Source: Candidatus Moranbacteria bacterium GW2011_GWF2_35_54
GTDB lineage: Bacteria; Patescibacteriota; Minisyncoccia; Moranbacterales; UBA9337
DNA length: 38,647 nt
Reading direction: 5' to 3'
NCBI GenBank assembly: GCA_000990945.1
Contig: LBQR01000004.1
Coordinates: forward strand, 1-38,647
Below the pieces are notes generated by a model. The model did no database searches. It saw only the letters and a program-made list of their open reading frames with translations, and was not told the origin of the DNA. The stretch's first letter is position 1; every line of letters begins with the position of its first letter. This document shows positions 24,120-30,259 of this stretch, one piece after another. The position numbers and the translations under genes were made by a program.

Positions 24120-25064
24120 TTATTTTCTTACCCTTTCGCGACTGTCCATATATCTCTTCAATGCATCTTTAGACGAAAGCCAATTGCGGCCTTCTTTGTG
24201 TGCTTCAAGTTTTCCGCTACGCGCCAAAAGATTGAGATATTTTTCTGTAAATTTTGATTTCTTAGCCAATTCAGCTAGAGAAATAAATTTTTCATTACCT
24301 TTTCTGCTTGGTGCTAATATTTTCAAATAAATATCAAGAGTTCTTTCGACCGCTCTACCGATAAAATTTACAAATAAAGCATAATCACCCTTATCTGCTA
24401 AAGACAATGTTTTATAATATCTTTTACGATCATTCTTCATTACAATTACTAAGGGGAATCCAGCTTGCATAAGAATAATATTCATAGCCAAACGTGAAGT
24501 CCTACCATTACCATCAAAGAATGGATGAATGTAAACCAACTTGTGATGCAATATGCTCGCCAATTCAACTGGGTGCATTTTTTTCTTATTATCTCCGACC
24601 CAGTCGATTAGATTACTCATCATTTTGGGAATTTCCAATGCCTCGGGCGGTCGATGATCAGCACCACCAATTATCACGGCGCTATTGCGATATCTTCCAG
24701 CCCATTCTTTATCAATATTTTGCTGAACTATTTGATTAAGCGATCTGATTAAATTTTCTGAAAAAGTGTTTTTCTTATTAGAGTCAACCATATCATAAAG
24801 ATATTCCAACGCTTCTTGATGATTCTTAGCTTCAAGATGATCTTTGAGCGGTTTCCCTTTTATGGTTAACCCCTCATTTATCACCAAATAAGTTTCTTTG
24901 AGCGTCAAGCTATTGCCTTCAATCGCATTAGAATTGTAAGTCATCTCTACTTCAAACTGCTCCTTAAGTTTTTTAACCGCAGAAACTGGAAGTGGACGAA
25001 ACGAATTAAGCAATGTCAATTTTTCATCAATTCTTTTTTGAATTTTTTTGTCTAAATATTGCAT
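24120..25064 (-). CDS. Fic family enzyme with N-terminal inhibitory motif and C-terminal winged helix
   Basis: The catalytic motif H180-PFFDGNGRTSR is complete (HxFx[D/E]GNGRxxR), so transfer of AMP or another nucleotide monophosphate to a protein hydroxyl is expected. S45-NAIEG matches the [S/T]xxxE[G/N] inhibitory helix, here placed N-terminal as in class II Fic proteins, so the enzyme should be self-inhibited. Residues about 255-305 (LAELAKKSKFTEKYLNLLAR) look like a winged helix. The protein has 314 residues with no signal peptide. It lies about 200 bases upstream of the STAND NTPase on the same strand, possibly in a defence-type region. The target is unknown. Confidence 0.92.
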   Translation of the reverse strand: MQYLDKKIQKRIDEKLTLLNSFRPLPVSAVKKLKEQFEVEMTYNSNAIEGNSLTLKETYLVINEGLTIKGKPLKDHLEAKNHQEALEYLYDMVDSNKKNTFSENLIRSLNQIVQQNIDKEWAGRYRNSAVIIGGADHRPPEALEIPKMMSNLIDWVGDNKKKMHPVELASILHHKLVYIHPFFDGNGRTSRLAMNIILMQAGFPLVIVMKNDRKRYYKTLSLADKGDYALFVNFIGRAVERTLDIYLKILAPSRKGNEKFISLAELAKKSKFTEKYLNLLARSGKLEAHKEGRNWLSSKDALKRYMDSRERVRK

Positions 25065-25141
25065 AAATTTCTTAATATGGTTTAAATGATTATTTATAGT
25101 ATACCATATTAAGAAAAGCCGTCAATACATCCAGCATCAAA

Positions 25142-25202
25142 TTCAAGAACTAATTGCAACACTTTGATTAAATTAGCTAAAATCAAGGTGTATGAAAAAA
25201 TT
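25142..25202. repeat. Dispersed intergenic repeat, copy C
   Basis: TTCAAGAACTAATTGCAACA is followed by CTTTGATTAAATTAGCTAAA and ATCAAGGTGTATGAAAAAATT. It is the closest to the consensus of the three copies (11808, 12682, 25142). It lies about 80 bases upstream of the Fic start, within the 350-base gap that also holds a tRNA fragment (25234) and a GIY-YIG remnant (25332). Confidence 0.65.
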
Positions 25203-25233
25203 CAGTATACAAAGCTTGCTCATATAGCAGTAT

Positions 25234-25248
25234 CGCGAGAGGGATTCG
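25234..25248 (-). pseudogene. 3' fragment of tRNA-Asn (T-arm/acceptor)
   Basis: Fifteen bases are identical to 25885-25899, the T-loop to acceptor part of the intact tRNA-Asn, in the same orientation. The match ends two bases before the tRNA 3' end. A 15-base match within 650 bases of the tRNA is unlikely by chance. It lies downstream of the GIY-YIG gene and its remnant. Confidence 0.5.
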
Positions 25249-25331
25249 GTCACAGATATTTTTATTGGTATAAAAATTCTTCGACCCCGTCTTTCTCTGT
25301 ATATAGATAGGTAATTCTTTTATTATCACAA

Positions 25332-25412
25332 TTAAATATCTTTTTTAAAATAATGTTTCAATTGCTTATTTAAATACTTTCTTCCAGATCCGCCCTTGAG
25401 GAATTTTTCTCT
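25332..25412 (-). pseudogene. C-terminal remnant of a second GIY-YIG endonuclease
   Basis: Directly after the stop of the GIY-YIG gene at 25417 an open stretch of 26 codons reads REKFLKGGSGRKYLNKQLKH and ends at TAA (25332-25334). This is the usual tail of GIY-YIG proteins of this type (compare LRREKYFKTT and KREKQLKSFRGREF in the two full genes here). No start or catalytic part is present. It probably marks an older copy that was replaced. Confidence 0.55.
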
Positions 25413-25416
25413 TTAC

Positions 25417-25692
25417 CTATTTTTTATTTAAATACTCTCTCAACATACTTCTAAGAGTAGTTTTGCCTTTTGTGGTTTTGAAATATTTTTCCCGTCTCAA
25501 CGCGTCATATTTATTTCTATAAGCTTCATAAAATATTATTTCAAAAGGCTTTCTGCATTTAGTGGAAAAAGTTTTTCCACTATTATGCTCAGAAACTCTT
25601 CTTTTTAAATCCTCTGTAAATCCAATGTAAAAATTACCATCTTTCAGACTAAGTAATATATAGACATAATAAAATACAATTTTATTTTTCAT
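25417..25692 (-). CDS. GIY-YIG endonuclease, single-domain (copy 1)
   Basis: The GIY-YIG core is clear: YYVYILLSLKDGNFYIG supplies the two tyrosine motifs, followed by T-x-DLKRRVSEHNSG with its arginine and FYEAYRNKYDALRREKYFKT with the metal-binding glutamate region. The length from the preferred ATG at 25692 is 91 residues; an in-frame upstream ATG at 25725 lies in the terminator hairpin and is less likely. It is a small stand-alone nuclease of the UvrC-like/URI type. It lies 190 bases past the 3' end of tRNA-Asn, in the same orientation, as one half of a symmetric arrangement around the tRNA. Confidence 0.88.
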   Translation of the reverse strand: MKNKIVFYYVYILLSLKDGNFYIGFTEDLKRRVSEHNSGKTFSTKCRKPFEIIFYEAYRNKYDALRREKYFKTTKGKTTLRSMLREYLNKK

Positions 25693-25715
25693 ACAATAAT
25701 TATATACTACAAAAT

Positions 25716-25742
25716 AAAAAATCACACTACTGTGTGATTTTT
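25716..25742. terminator. Hairpin with A/T tails between tRNA-Asn and GIY-YIG copy 1
   Basis: AAAAATCACAC-TACT-GTGTGATTTTT is a perfect hairpin that ends in T's on both strands. On the minus strand it would end the tRNA-Asn transcript before the GIY-YIG gene. Confidence 0.65.
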
Positions 25743-25800
25743 CCGACTGGAAGGCGAAGTCAATGGAACTTCATTCTGTATTATAAACATTACAAAACAA

Positions 25801-25878
25801 AGTTTTCCGTGGCTCCGCCCTGTACCAGCCGGTACAAAACGGAGTTTTCCGTGGCTCCGCCCTGTACCAGCCGGTACA
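25801..25878. repeat. 42-bp tandem duplication with palindromic core
   Basis: A 36-base unit (AGTTTTCCGTGGCTCCGCCC then TGTACCAGCCGGTACA) at 25801-25836 is repeated exactly at 25843-25878. Each unit ends in an interrupted palindrome TGTACC-AGCC-GGTACA. It sits immediately at the 3' end of the tRNA-Asn gene. Confidence 0.8.
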
Positions 25879-25882
25879 GGGC

Positions 25883-25953
25883 TCCGCGAGAGGGATTCGA
25901 ACCCCCGACCAATTGATTAACAGTCAACTGCTCTACCACTGAGCTATCGCGGA
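25883..25953 (-). tRNA. tRNA-Asn (anticodon GTT)
   Basis: On the minus strand the 71-base sequence folds into a full cloverleaf: acceptor TCCGCGA/TCGCGGA, D-arm GCTC...GAGC, anticodon arm GTTGA-CTGTTAA-TCAAT with anticodon GTT, five-base variable loop, and T-arm around TTCGAAT. The CCA end is not encoded (GCC follows). The stop codon of GIY-YIG copy 2 lies within its first ten bases. It is the only intact RNA gene I see in the window. Confidence 0.95.
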
Positions 25954-26192
25954 ATAAAATTTTTAACAAACTCTCTACCTCTGAAACTTTTTAATTGCTT
26001 CTCCCTCTTTAAGGCATCTATGCGAGATTCAACTTCTTCAGAGTAGATTAGAATCCATTCACCATCAAAACGAGAAGTAAAACCTTTAAACGTTTTTTGA
26101 TTGTGTAACTCTAATCTATTCTCAAGATCTTTTGTTTGTCCTATATAAATCTTATTGTTTTTTTTATTATAAATGCAATATATATGAAACAT
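25944..26192 (-). CDS. GIY-YIG endonuclease, single-domain (copy 2), ending inside tRNA-Asn
   Basis: The 82-residue protein has the motifs HIYCIYNKKNNKIYIG, TKDLENRLELHN and the C-terminal ALKREKQLKSFRGREF. Its last codons (I-P-R-stop) are read from ATTCCGCGATAG, so the stop TAG is part of the tRNA-Asn 5' end. Directly upstream of its ATG lies a second copy of the tRNA 5' half (26194-26239). It differs clearly from copy 1 at 25417, so the two are not a recent duplication. It may be a homing-type nuclease associated with this tRNA. Confidence 0.85.
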   Translation of the reverse strand: MFHIYCIYNKKNNKIYIGQTKDLENRLELHNQKTFKGFTSRFDGEWILIYSEEVESRIDALKREKQLKSFRGREFVKNFIPR

Positions 26193-26193
26193 A

Positions 26194-26239
26194 TGACAAC
26201 TACTCTACCTCCGCCAGCTGGCGGAGAGCTATCGCGGAA
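26194..26239 (-). pseudogene. 5' half of tRNA-Asn interrupted by a palindrome
   Basis: On the minus strand it reads TTCCGCGATAGCTC, then a 16-base self-complementary insert (TCCGCCAGCTGGCGGA), then GGTAGAGTAGTTG. Without the insert this matches tRNA-Asn positions from the 5' end to the 5' side of the anticodon stem, with one substitution after the insert. It ends directly at the ATG of GIY-YIG copy 2. The plus-strand GAGCTATCGCGGAA is identical at 25941-25954 and 26226-26239. Confidence 0.6.
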
Positions 26240-26246
26240 TGCTTGG

Positions 26247-26276
26247 CCCGTTAAATTTGTGCTCTATTTAACTGGG
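26247..26276. repeat. CCCGTTAAAT/ATTTAACTGGG inverted element
   Basis: CCCGTTAAAT and ATTTAACTGGG form an imperfect inverted repeat with a nine-base gap. Related elements occur at 34869-34968 and 38227-38280. The rest of the 220-base stretch up to 26460 is A/T-rich and shows no gene. Confidence 0.5.
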
Positions 26277-26460
26277 TTAAATTTTCAATGTTTGATTAAC
26301 AATAAAATTATTAATCAAATTTTAAAAATTAGTCCAAAGGGAGAGAGGGGAAATCTAATATAAAAAATTTACTGGCTTTAAATATCAAAAAACCCATCAC
26401 AAAGCCAACAAAGACTATTATATATTATTTATATAATAAATCAAGGGTCTGCTGTTATTT

Positions 26461-26847
26461 TTAATGAGTATACTTATTTTTGAACTCAGGCTTTTCCATA
26501 ATAGCTGTATACATCACGCTAGCAAAATCCCTTGCTTGCTCCTTTTCTACCAAACTCGCTTCTTCATTTATTCTATCAGCCAAGGTTGACTTCCAAGTTT
26601 CAGTCAACATTTCAATAGTAGAGCCATTTCCATCATTCAAATATTTAGTTTCGATAAATTCCATTAAATCTTTCTCTTCTCGAACATTTCTCAAGCCCAA
26701 TCCCAATTTTTTTGATAACTCCGCTAAAGCACCCTCCACTATTCTATCTTTGAGGCTTAAATATCCTTCGTGCTCACGACCCTCATTTGAAATCCTTCCT
26801 TCTACAGGAGGTTCAAAAACTACATCTTCTATTCCAAAATTTTCCAT
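26461..26847 (-). CDS. Unrecognised small soluble protein, 128 aa
   Basis: The protein is acidic and mostly helical, with no membrane segment, signal peptide or known motif. The N-terminus (MENFGIEDVVFEPPVEGRIS) looks disordered and the rest may form a helical bundle. The opposite strand is also open over the same bases (26480-26860), but that frame is Ser/Phe-rich with no ribosome site, so the minus frame is preferred. It lies between two repeat elements and 80 bases past the end of rpoD. Confidence 0.55.
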   Translation of the reverse strand: MENFGIEDVVFEPPVEGRISNEGREHEGYLSLKDRIVEGALAELSKKLGLGLRNVREEKDLMEFIETKYLNDGNGSTIEMLTETWKSTLADRINEEASLVEKEQARDFASVMYTAIMEKPEFKNKYTH

Positions 26848-26862
26848 ATTTTTATTTTAATC

Positions 26863-26912
26863 CACCCCCTCTTTAATTCTCCCCCTCCAAAGGTGGAGAG
26901 GGAACGGTGAAA
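26863..26912. repeat. C/G-rich palindromic repeat, second copy
   Basis: CACCCCCTCTTTAATTCTCC CCCT (26863-26886) is the exact reverse complement of 19646-19669. It continues into CCAAAGGTGGAGAGGGAAC, which folds back on the first part. It lies between the 128-residue protein gene and the end of rpoD, where it could act as a weak terminator. Confidence 0.6.
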
Positions 26913-26929
26913 TTTTATATTTTTTAAAA

Positions 26930-28330
26930 TTAATAATCTCTTAATTTTCCAAGGCCTTTTTGATTTCTTATTTTGTCCAAGGCTTTAGCTTCAATTTGTC
27001 GGATGCGTTCTCGGGTTACGCCAAACTCTTGCCCCACTTCTTCCAAAGTATGAGTTACGCCATCATCCAAACCAAAACGAATTTTTAAAATCCTTTGTTC
27101 GCGTGGACTTAATTCTTCTAGTATTTCAATCACGTGGCTTTTCAGAAGTGTCCGAGAAGCGGTTTGGTCGGGCATAATAGTTTCTGTGTCTTCGATAAAA
27201 TCACCCAACACACTATCATCATCACTATCTCCGATAGAAGTCTCCAAAGAAACAGTTTCTTGGGAAATTTTTTGAATGTGCCTAATCTTGTCCACTTCCA
27301 TATCCATTTCAGCAGCAATTTCCTCTGCCAAAGGCTCTCGGCCCAATTCTTGGACTAATTGTCTCACTATCTGTGTGTATTTATTGATAGTTTCTACCAT
27401 ATGCACGGGGATACGAATCGTTCTGGATTGATCAGCTAGGGCTCGAGTAATCGCTTGACGAATCCACCACGTTGCATAAGTGGAAAATTTATAACCCTTA
27501 TGATAATCGAATTTCTCTACTGCTTTATGAATCAAATCTAATAAAGACAAATTATTAGATCTGCCCACGTATTTTTTGGCGATACTCACCACTAAACGAA
27601 GGTTAGCTTCGGTTAATTTTTGCTTGGCGGAAATCTCTCCTTTTTCAATTAATTTCGCCAACCGAACCTCGTCATCAGATTTCAAAAGAGGAACCTTGCC
27701 AATCTCCCGCAAATACATCTGAACTGAATCATTATAATTAGGCTCCGATTCTTCCACGGTTTTCTTTTTCTTTTTACCGGCTTTATTTTTCTCAACCACA
27801 AAATCTTCCGCAATTTTGTCCGTTTCGTTTTTAATTACTTCGCCTGAACTCATTATTCTCACTCCGCCCGTTTCCAGCTTGCTATAAAGCTCCTCTAATT
27901 CTTCAATATTCTTTTCCATATCTGGAAAAGTATGAATAATCTCATCTTCTGTTATAAAGCCCCGTTGCTTTCCACGAGAAACTAAATCATCTATGACATT
28001 ATTTATTTTTTCTTTGGGCTTAAGCGCCTTCTTGCCTTTATTTAATACCGCCGATTTTTTGACTGATTTTTTCGGCGTTGCTTTGACCATCTTTTTATTT
28101 ATTTTTTTCAATTTTTTCTTAATTATTTTTTTATCTTTTTTCACAGTTTTCTTAATATTTTTTGCAATATTCTTCTTTTTAACTATCTTTTTAAAACTCT
28201 TTTTAACATTTTTCTTGATCGCCTTTTTATTTTTCGATTTTGGCGCAACGTTTCTCTTGGGAGATTTTTTGGCAATCCCTTTTTTATTGGCAGTTATTTT
28301 TTTATTGTTCCTTTTTTTGATTGTAACCAT
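26930..28330 (-). CDS. rpoD: Primary sigma factor RpoD with lysine-rich N-terminal tail and a gap in region 2.2
   Basis: Regions 1.2 ([18 protein letters not shown]), 2 ([34 protein letters not shown]), 3 ([20 protein letters not shown]) and 4 ([37 protein letters not shown]) are all present, so it is the housekeeping sigma factor. Residues 1-105 are a tail with roughly half lysine, unlike the acidic region 1.1 of most RpoD proteins. Region 2.2 reads [14 protein letters not shown], whereas the usual form is LLDLIQEGNIGLxKAVEKFD. About eight residues that contact the RNA polymerase beta' clamp are missing, with the frame kept. This may be a real deletion between short repeats or an assembly error. 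It lies downstream of dnaG, as in the common dnaG-rpoD order. Confidence 0.95.
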   Translation of the reverse strand: MVTIKKRNNKKITANKKGIAKKSPKRNVAPKSKNKKAIKKNVKKSFKKIVKKKNIAKNIKKTVKKDKKIIKKKLKKINKKMVKATPKKSVKKSAVLNKGKKALKPKEKINNVIDDLVSRGKQRGFITEDEIIHTFPDMEKNIEELEELYSKLETGGVRIMSSGEVIKNETDKIAEDFVVEKNKAGKKKKKTVEESEPNYNDSVQMYLREIGKVPLLKSDDEVRLAKLIEKGEISAKQKLTEANLRLVVSIAKKYVGRSNNLSLLDLIHKAVEKFDYHKGYKFSTYATWWIRQAITRALADQSRTIRIPVHMVETINKYTQIVRQLVQELGREPLAEEIAAEMDMEVDKIRHIQKISQETVSLETSIGDSDDDSVLGDFIEDTETIMPDQTASRTLLKSHVIEILEELSPREQRILKIRFGLDDGVTHTLEEVGQEFGVTRERIRQIEAKALDKIRNQKGLGKLRDY

Positions 28331-28388
28331 TTTTTTGAAAGTAATGCTAGTTAAAAAACAAAAAATATCAATGCAAAAATGCCCTTCC

Positions 28389-28898
28389 TCAACAGTTGTA
28401 TTCTATACTATTTCTAGCATAAAAACAACTGCAAGCAAACATTTTCAACTTGCTAGTCAACCTTTTCAGCTCCTCTTTATCGCCTCTTTTTTCTGCTTCT
28501 TTGATTTCATTTATAATAATCGCGCTTTTTCCCCTGATGACTTCCCGTTTTAGCTCTACAAAATATTGATCAACTACCCGCCATCTATCTTTAACCGATA
28601 CGATTTCTTCATTCTTTTCGCAATTTTTGAAATACAATTCTCGCAAAAATTTCTTTTGTTCTAAATTATCTAATCCATCCAATAACTTTTCAAAATTAAA
28701 ATCGTATAGTTTCCCTTTATCCAGAATAATTTCCACTATCTTTGGATTATTAAAATATTCGCTTATTTCTCCTTTGTATTTCCGAGTAGCCTCTTTCCAG
28801 ATGCTATTATCGCTAATAAATGTCCCCATTATTTGAATTTGGATATCTTTAATTTTGTCATAACTGTTTTTGTTATTGCTTGGATTGATATAGTTCAA
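28389..28898 (-). CDS. dnaG: DnaG primase, C-terminal (helicase-binding) part in a different frame
   Basis: The 169-residue frame starts at TTG 28898 and overlaps the end of the main dnaG frame by 26 bases, shifted by one base. Its content ([44 protein letters not shown]; then a helical tail) resembles the DnaB-binding C-terminal domain of DnaG. Removing one T from the TTT at 28897-28899 would join the two frames directly. It may therefore be an error or a real frameshift; a separate translated subunit starting at TTG is also possible. The tail ends in a cysteine-rich stretch ([17 protein letters not shown]). Confidence 0.75.
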   Translation of the reverse strand: MNYINPSNNKNSYDKIKDIQIQIMGTFISDNSIWKEATRKYKGEISEYFNNPKIVEIILDKGKLYDFNFEKLLDGLDNLEQKKFLRELYFKNCEKNEEIVSVKDRWRVVDQYFVELKREVIRGKSAIIINEIKEAEKRGDKEELKRLTSKLKMFACSCFYARNSIEYNC

Positions 28899-30183
28899 AT
28901 TGTGCTTCCCTTAAAGCACTTTCCGATATATTCAATCTCTCCGCCACTTCTCTCATCCAATGCTCCCGCTCAATTTTATTTGAAAAACTGTTGATCAAAC
29001 CGGACAATTCTTCAATTATTTTTTTCTTATCTTCAATATCTGATTTGTTTCTCCCGCGCAAAGTTTTCTCAATAAAATAATTCATTGCCACAACTGAGCC
29101 GTCGATTGCTTTTATGAATTTTTGCACATCTTCTTTCACTGCATCCGCCGCATCTTTGCCCTCATCAATTGACACTATAAAAACATTTAATTCTCTGTCA
29201 AAAGCTAACTGGGCGCTGCGTTTAGCCGCTTTTTGCCCGGCTTCATCCATGTCAAAAAACATTCTTATATTTTTTGTATACCTCTTAATGATACTCAACT
29301 GTTCCAACGTGAGAGCTGTGCCAGAGACAGCTACGGTGTTTTTTATTCCAGCCTGATTGGTGGCAATAACATCCATCTGACCCTCTACTAGAAGAATCCA
29401 ATCTTTTTCTTTGGCACTCATCTTAGCTTTATCTATTCCATACAAAACATTGCTCTTATGGTAAACTTCAGTTTCAGGAGTGTTAATATATTTAGCCTGA
29501 GACTCATCTTCTCCAGGAACAATTCTAGCTGAATATCCGATTACTTTCCCAACTGGATTAGTAATTGGGAACATTATTCTATTCCTAAATCGATCATAAA
29601 AATTTTCTATTTCTTGGCTTTTCCCCTCTTTATGGATAACCAATCCCGCCCTTAAAATGTCTCCTATTTTATAATTTCTGCCTACCAAAAATTGCGCGAT
29701 ATTTCTCCAGCCGTCAGGAGCATACCCCAACCTAAAATCACGCACTGTCGATTCTTCCAATCCTCGTCCTTTGAGATATTCTAGAATTTTTTTTCCGCCT
29801 TCGGTTTCCCAAAGTTGCTTTTCGTAAAACAGAGTTGCTTCTTCTAAGATATCTTCTATTTTATTTTTTTCTAAATTAGTTATATTTTCTCTTGCGCTAT
29901 ACTTAGGCAATTCCACTCCTGTTTTTTGAGCTAAGTTTTCCAAGGCCTCCCTAAAACTTAATCCTTCTATCTCCATCAAAAAGCCAAAAGCATCTCCGCC
30001 CTTGCCACAACCAAAGCAATGCCAAACCTGCTTATCCTCGCTGACAGAAAAAGATGGAGTTTTTTCATTGTGGAATGGACAACATGCTTTCCAATTATTG
30101 CCTGCTTTTTGCAAGCGCACATATTCTCCGATTAAATCCACAATATTTAATTTAGCTTTTATAGCTTCTATTTCTTGGCTCAT
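28873..30183 (-). CDS. dnaG: DNA primase DnaG, zinc-finger and catalytic parts
   Basis: The CHC2 zinc finger (C-PFH ... C-FGC, about residues 36-60) is followed by the RNA-polymerase domain and the TOPRIM domain: LLVEGQMDVIATNQAG with its catalytic glutamate and MFFDMDEAGQKAAKRSA with the DxD aspartates. The next region (IEREHWMREVAERLNISESALREA) is the usual link to the C-terminal helicase-binding domain. At residue 436 the frame stops, and the remainder continues in a shifted frame (28389-28898). The protein makes RNA primers for replication. It lies upstream of rpoD, in the same order as in many bacteria. Confidence 0.95.
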   Translation of the reverse strand: MSQEIEAIKAKLNIVDLIGEYVRLQKAGNNWKACCPFHNEKTPSFSVSEDKQVWHCFGCGKGGDAFGFLMEIEGLSFREALENLAQKTGVELPKYSARENITNLEKNKIEDILEEATLFYEKQLWETEGGKKILEYLKGRGLEESTVRDFRLGYAPDGWRNIAQFLVGRNYKIGDILRAGLVIHKEGKSQEIENFYDRFRNRIMFPITNPVGKVIGYSARIVPGEDESQAKYINTPETEVYHKSNVLYGIDKAKMSAKEKDWILLVEGQMDVIATNQAGIKNTVAVSGTALTLEQLSIIKRYTKNIRMFFDMDEAGQKAAKRSAQLAFDRELNVFIVSIDEGKDAADAVKEDVQKFIKAIDGSVVAMNYFIEKTLRGRNKSDIEDKKKIIEELSGLINSFSNKIEREHWMREVAERLNISESALREAQFELYQSKQ

Positions 30184-30259
30184 TATTTTAGTTTATAAAT
30201 AGTGTCTGTTATTATTGCACAATAACAGATTTTTTGAAAGAGTTTGATTTTTAAAATAA

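Noticed and set aside
25734-25916. 60-codon plus-strand frame with a repeated FSVAPPCTSRY
   Set aside because: The repeat is the 42-bp DNA duplication, and the frame then runs through the antisense of tRNA-Asn (EGFEPPTN is the usual false translation of a tRNA T-arm).
25234-25953. tRNA-Asn as attachment site of an integrative element
   Set aside because: The 15-base 3' copy is only 650 bases away, and no integrase or recombinase gene lies between or near. The nuclease-cassette explanation fits better.
26480-26860. 126-codon plus-strand frame opposite the 128-residue protein
   Set aside because: Serine/phenylalanine-rich, no ribosome site, and it mirrors a better minus-strand frame.
27993-28553. 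186-codon plus-strand frame coding for a very Phe/Leu-rich 'membrane protein'
   Set aside because: It is the antisense of the lysine-rich tail of rpoD (AAA/AAG read backwards as TTT/CTT). The length is a by-product of that bias.
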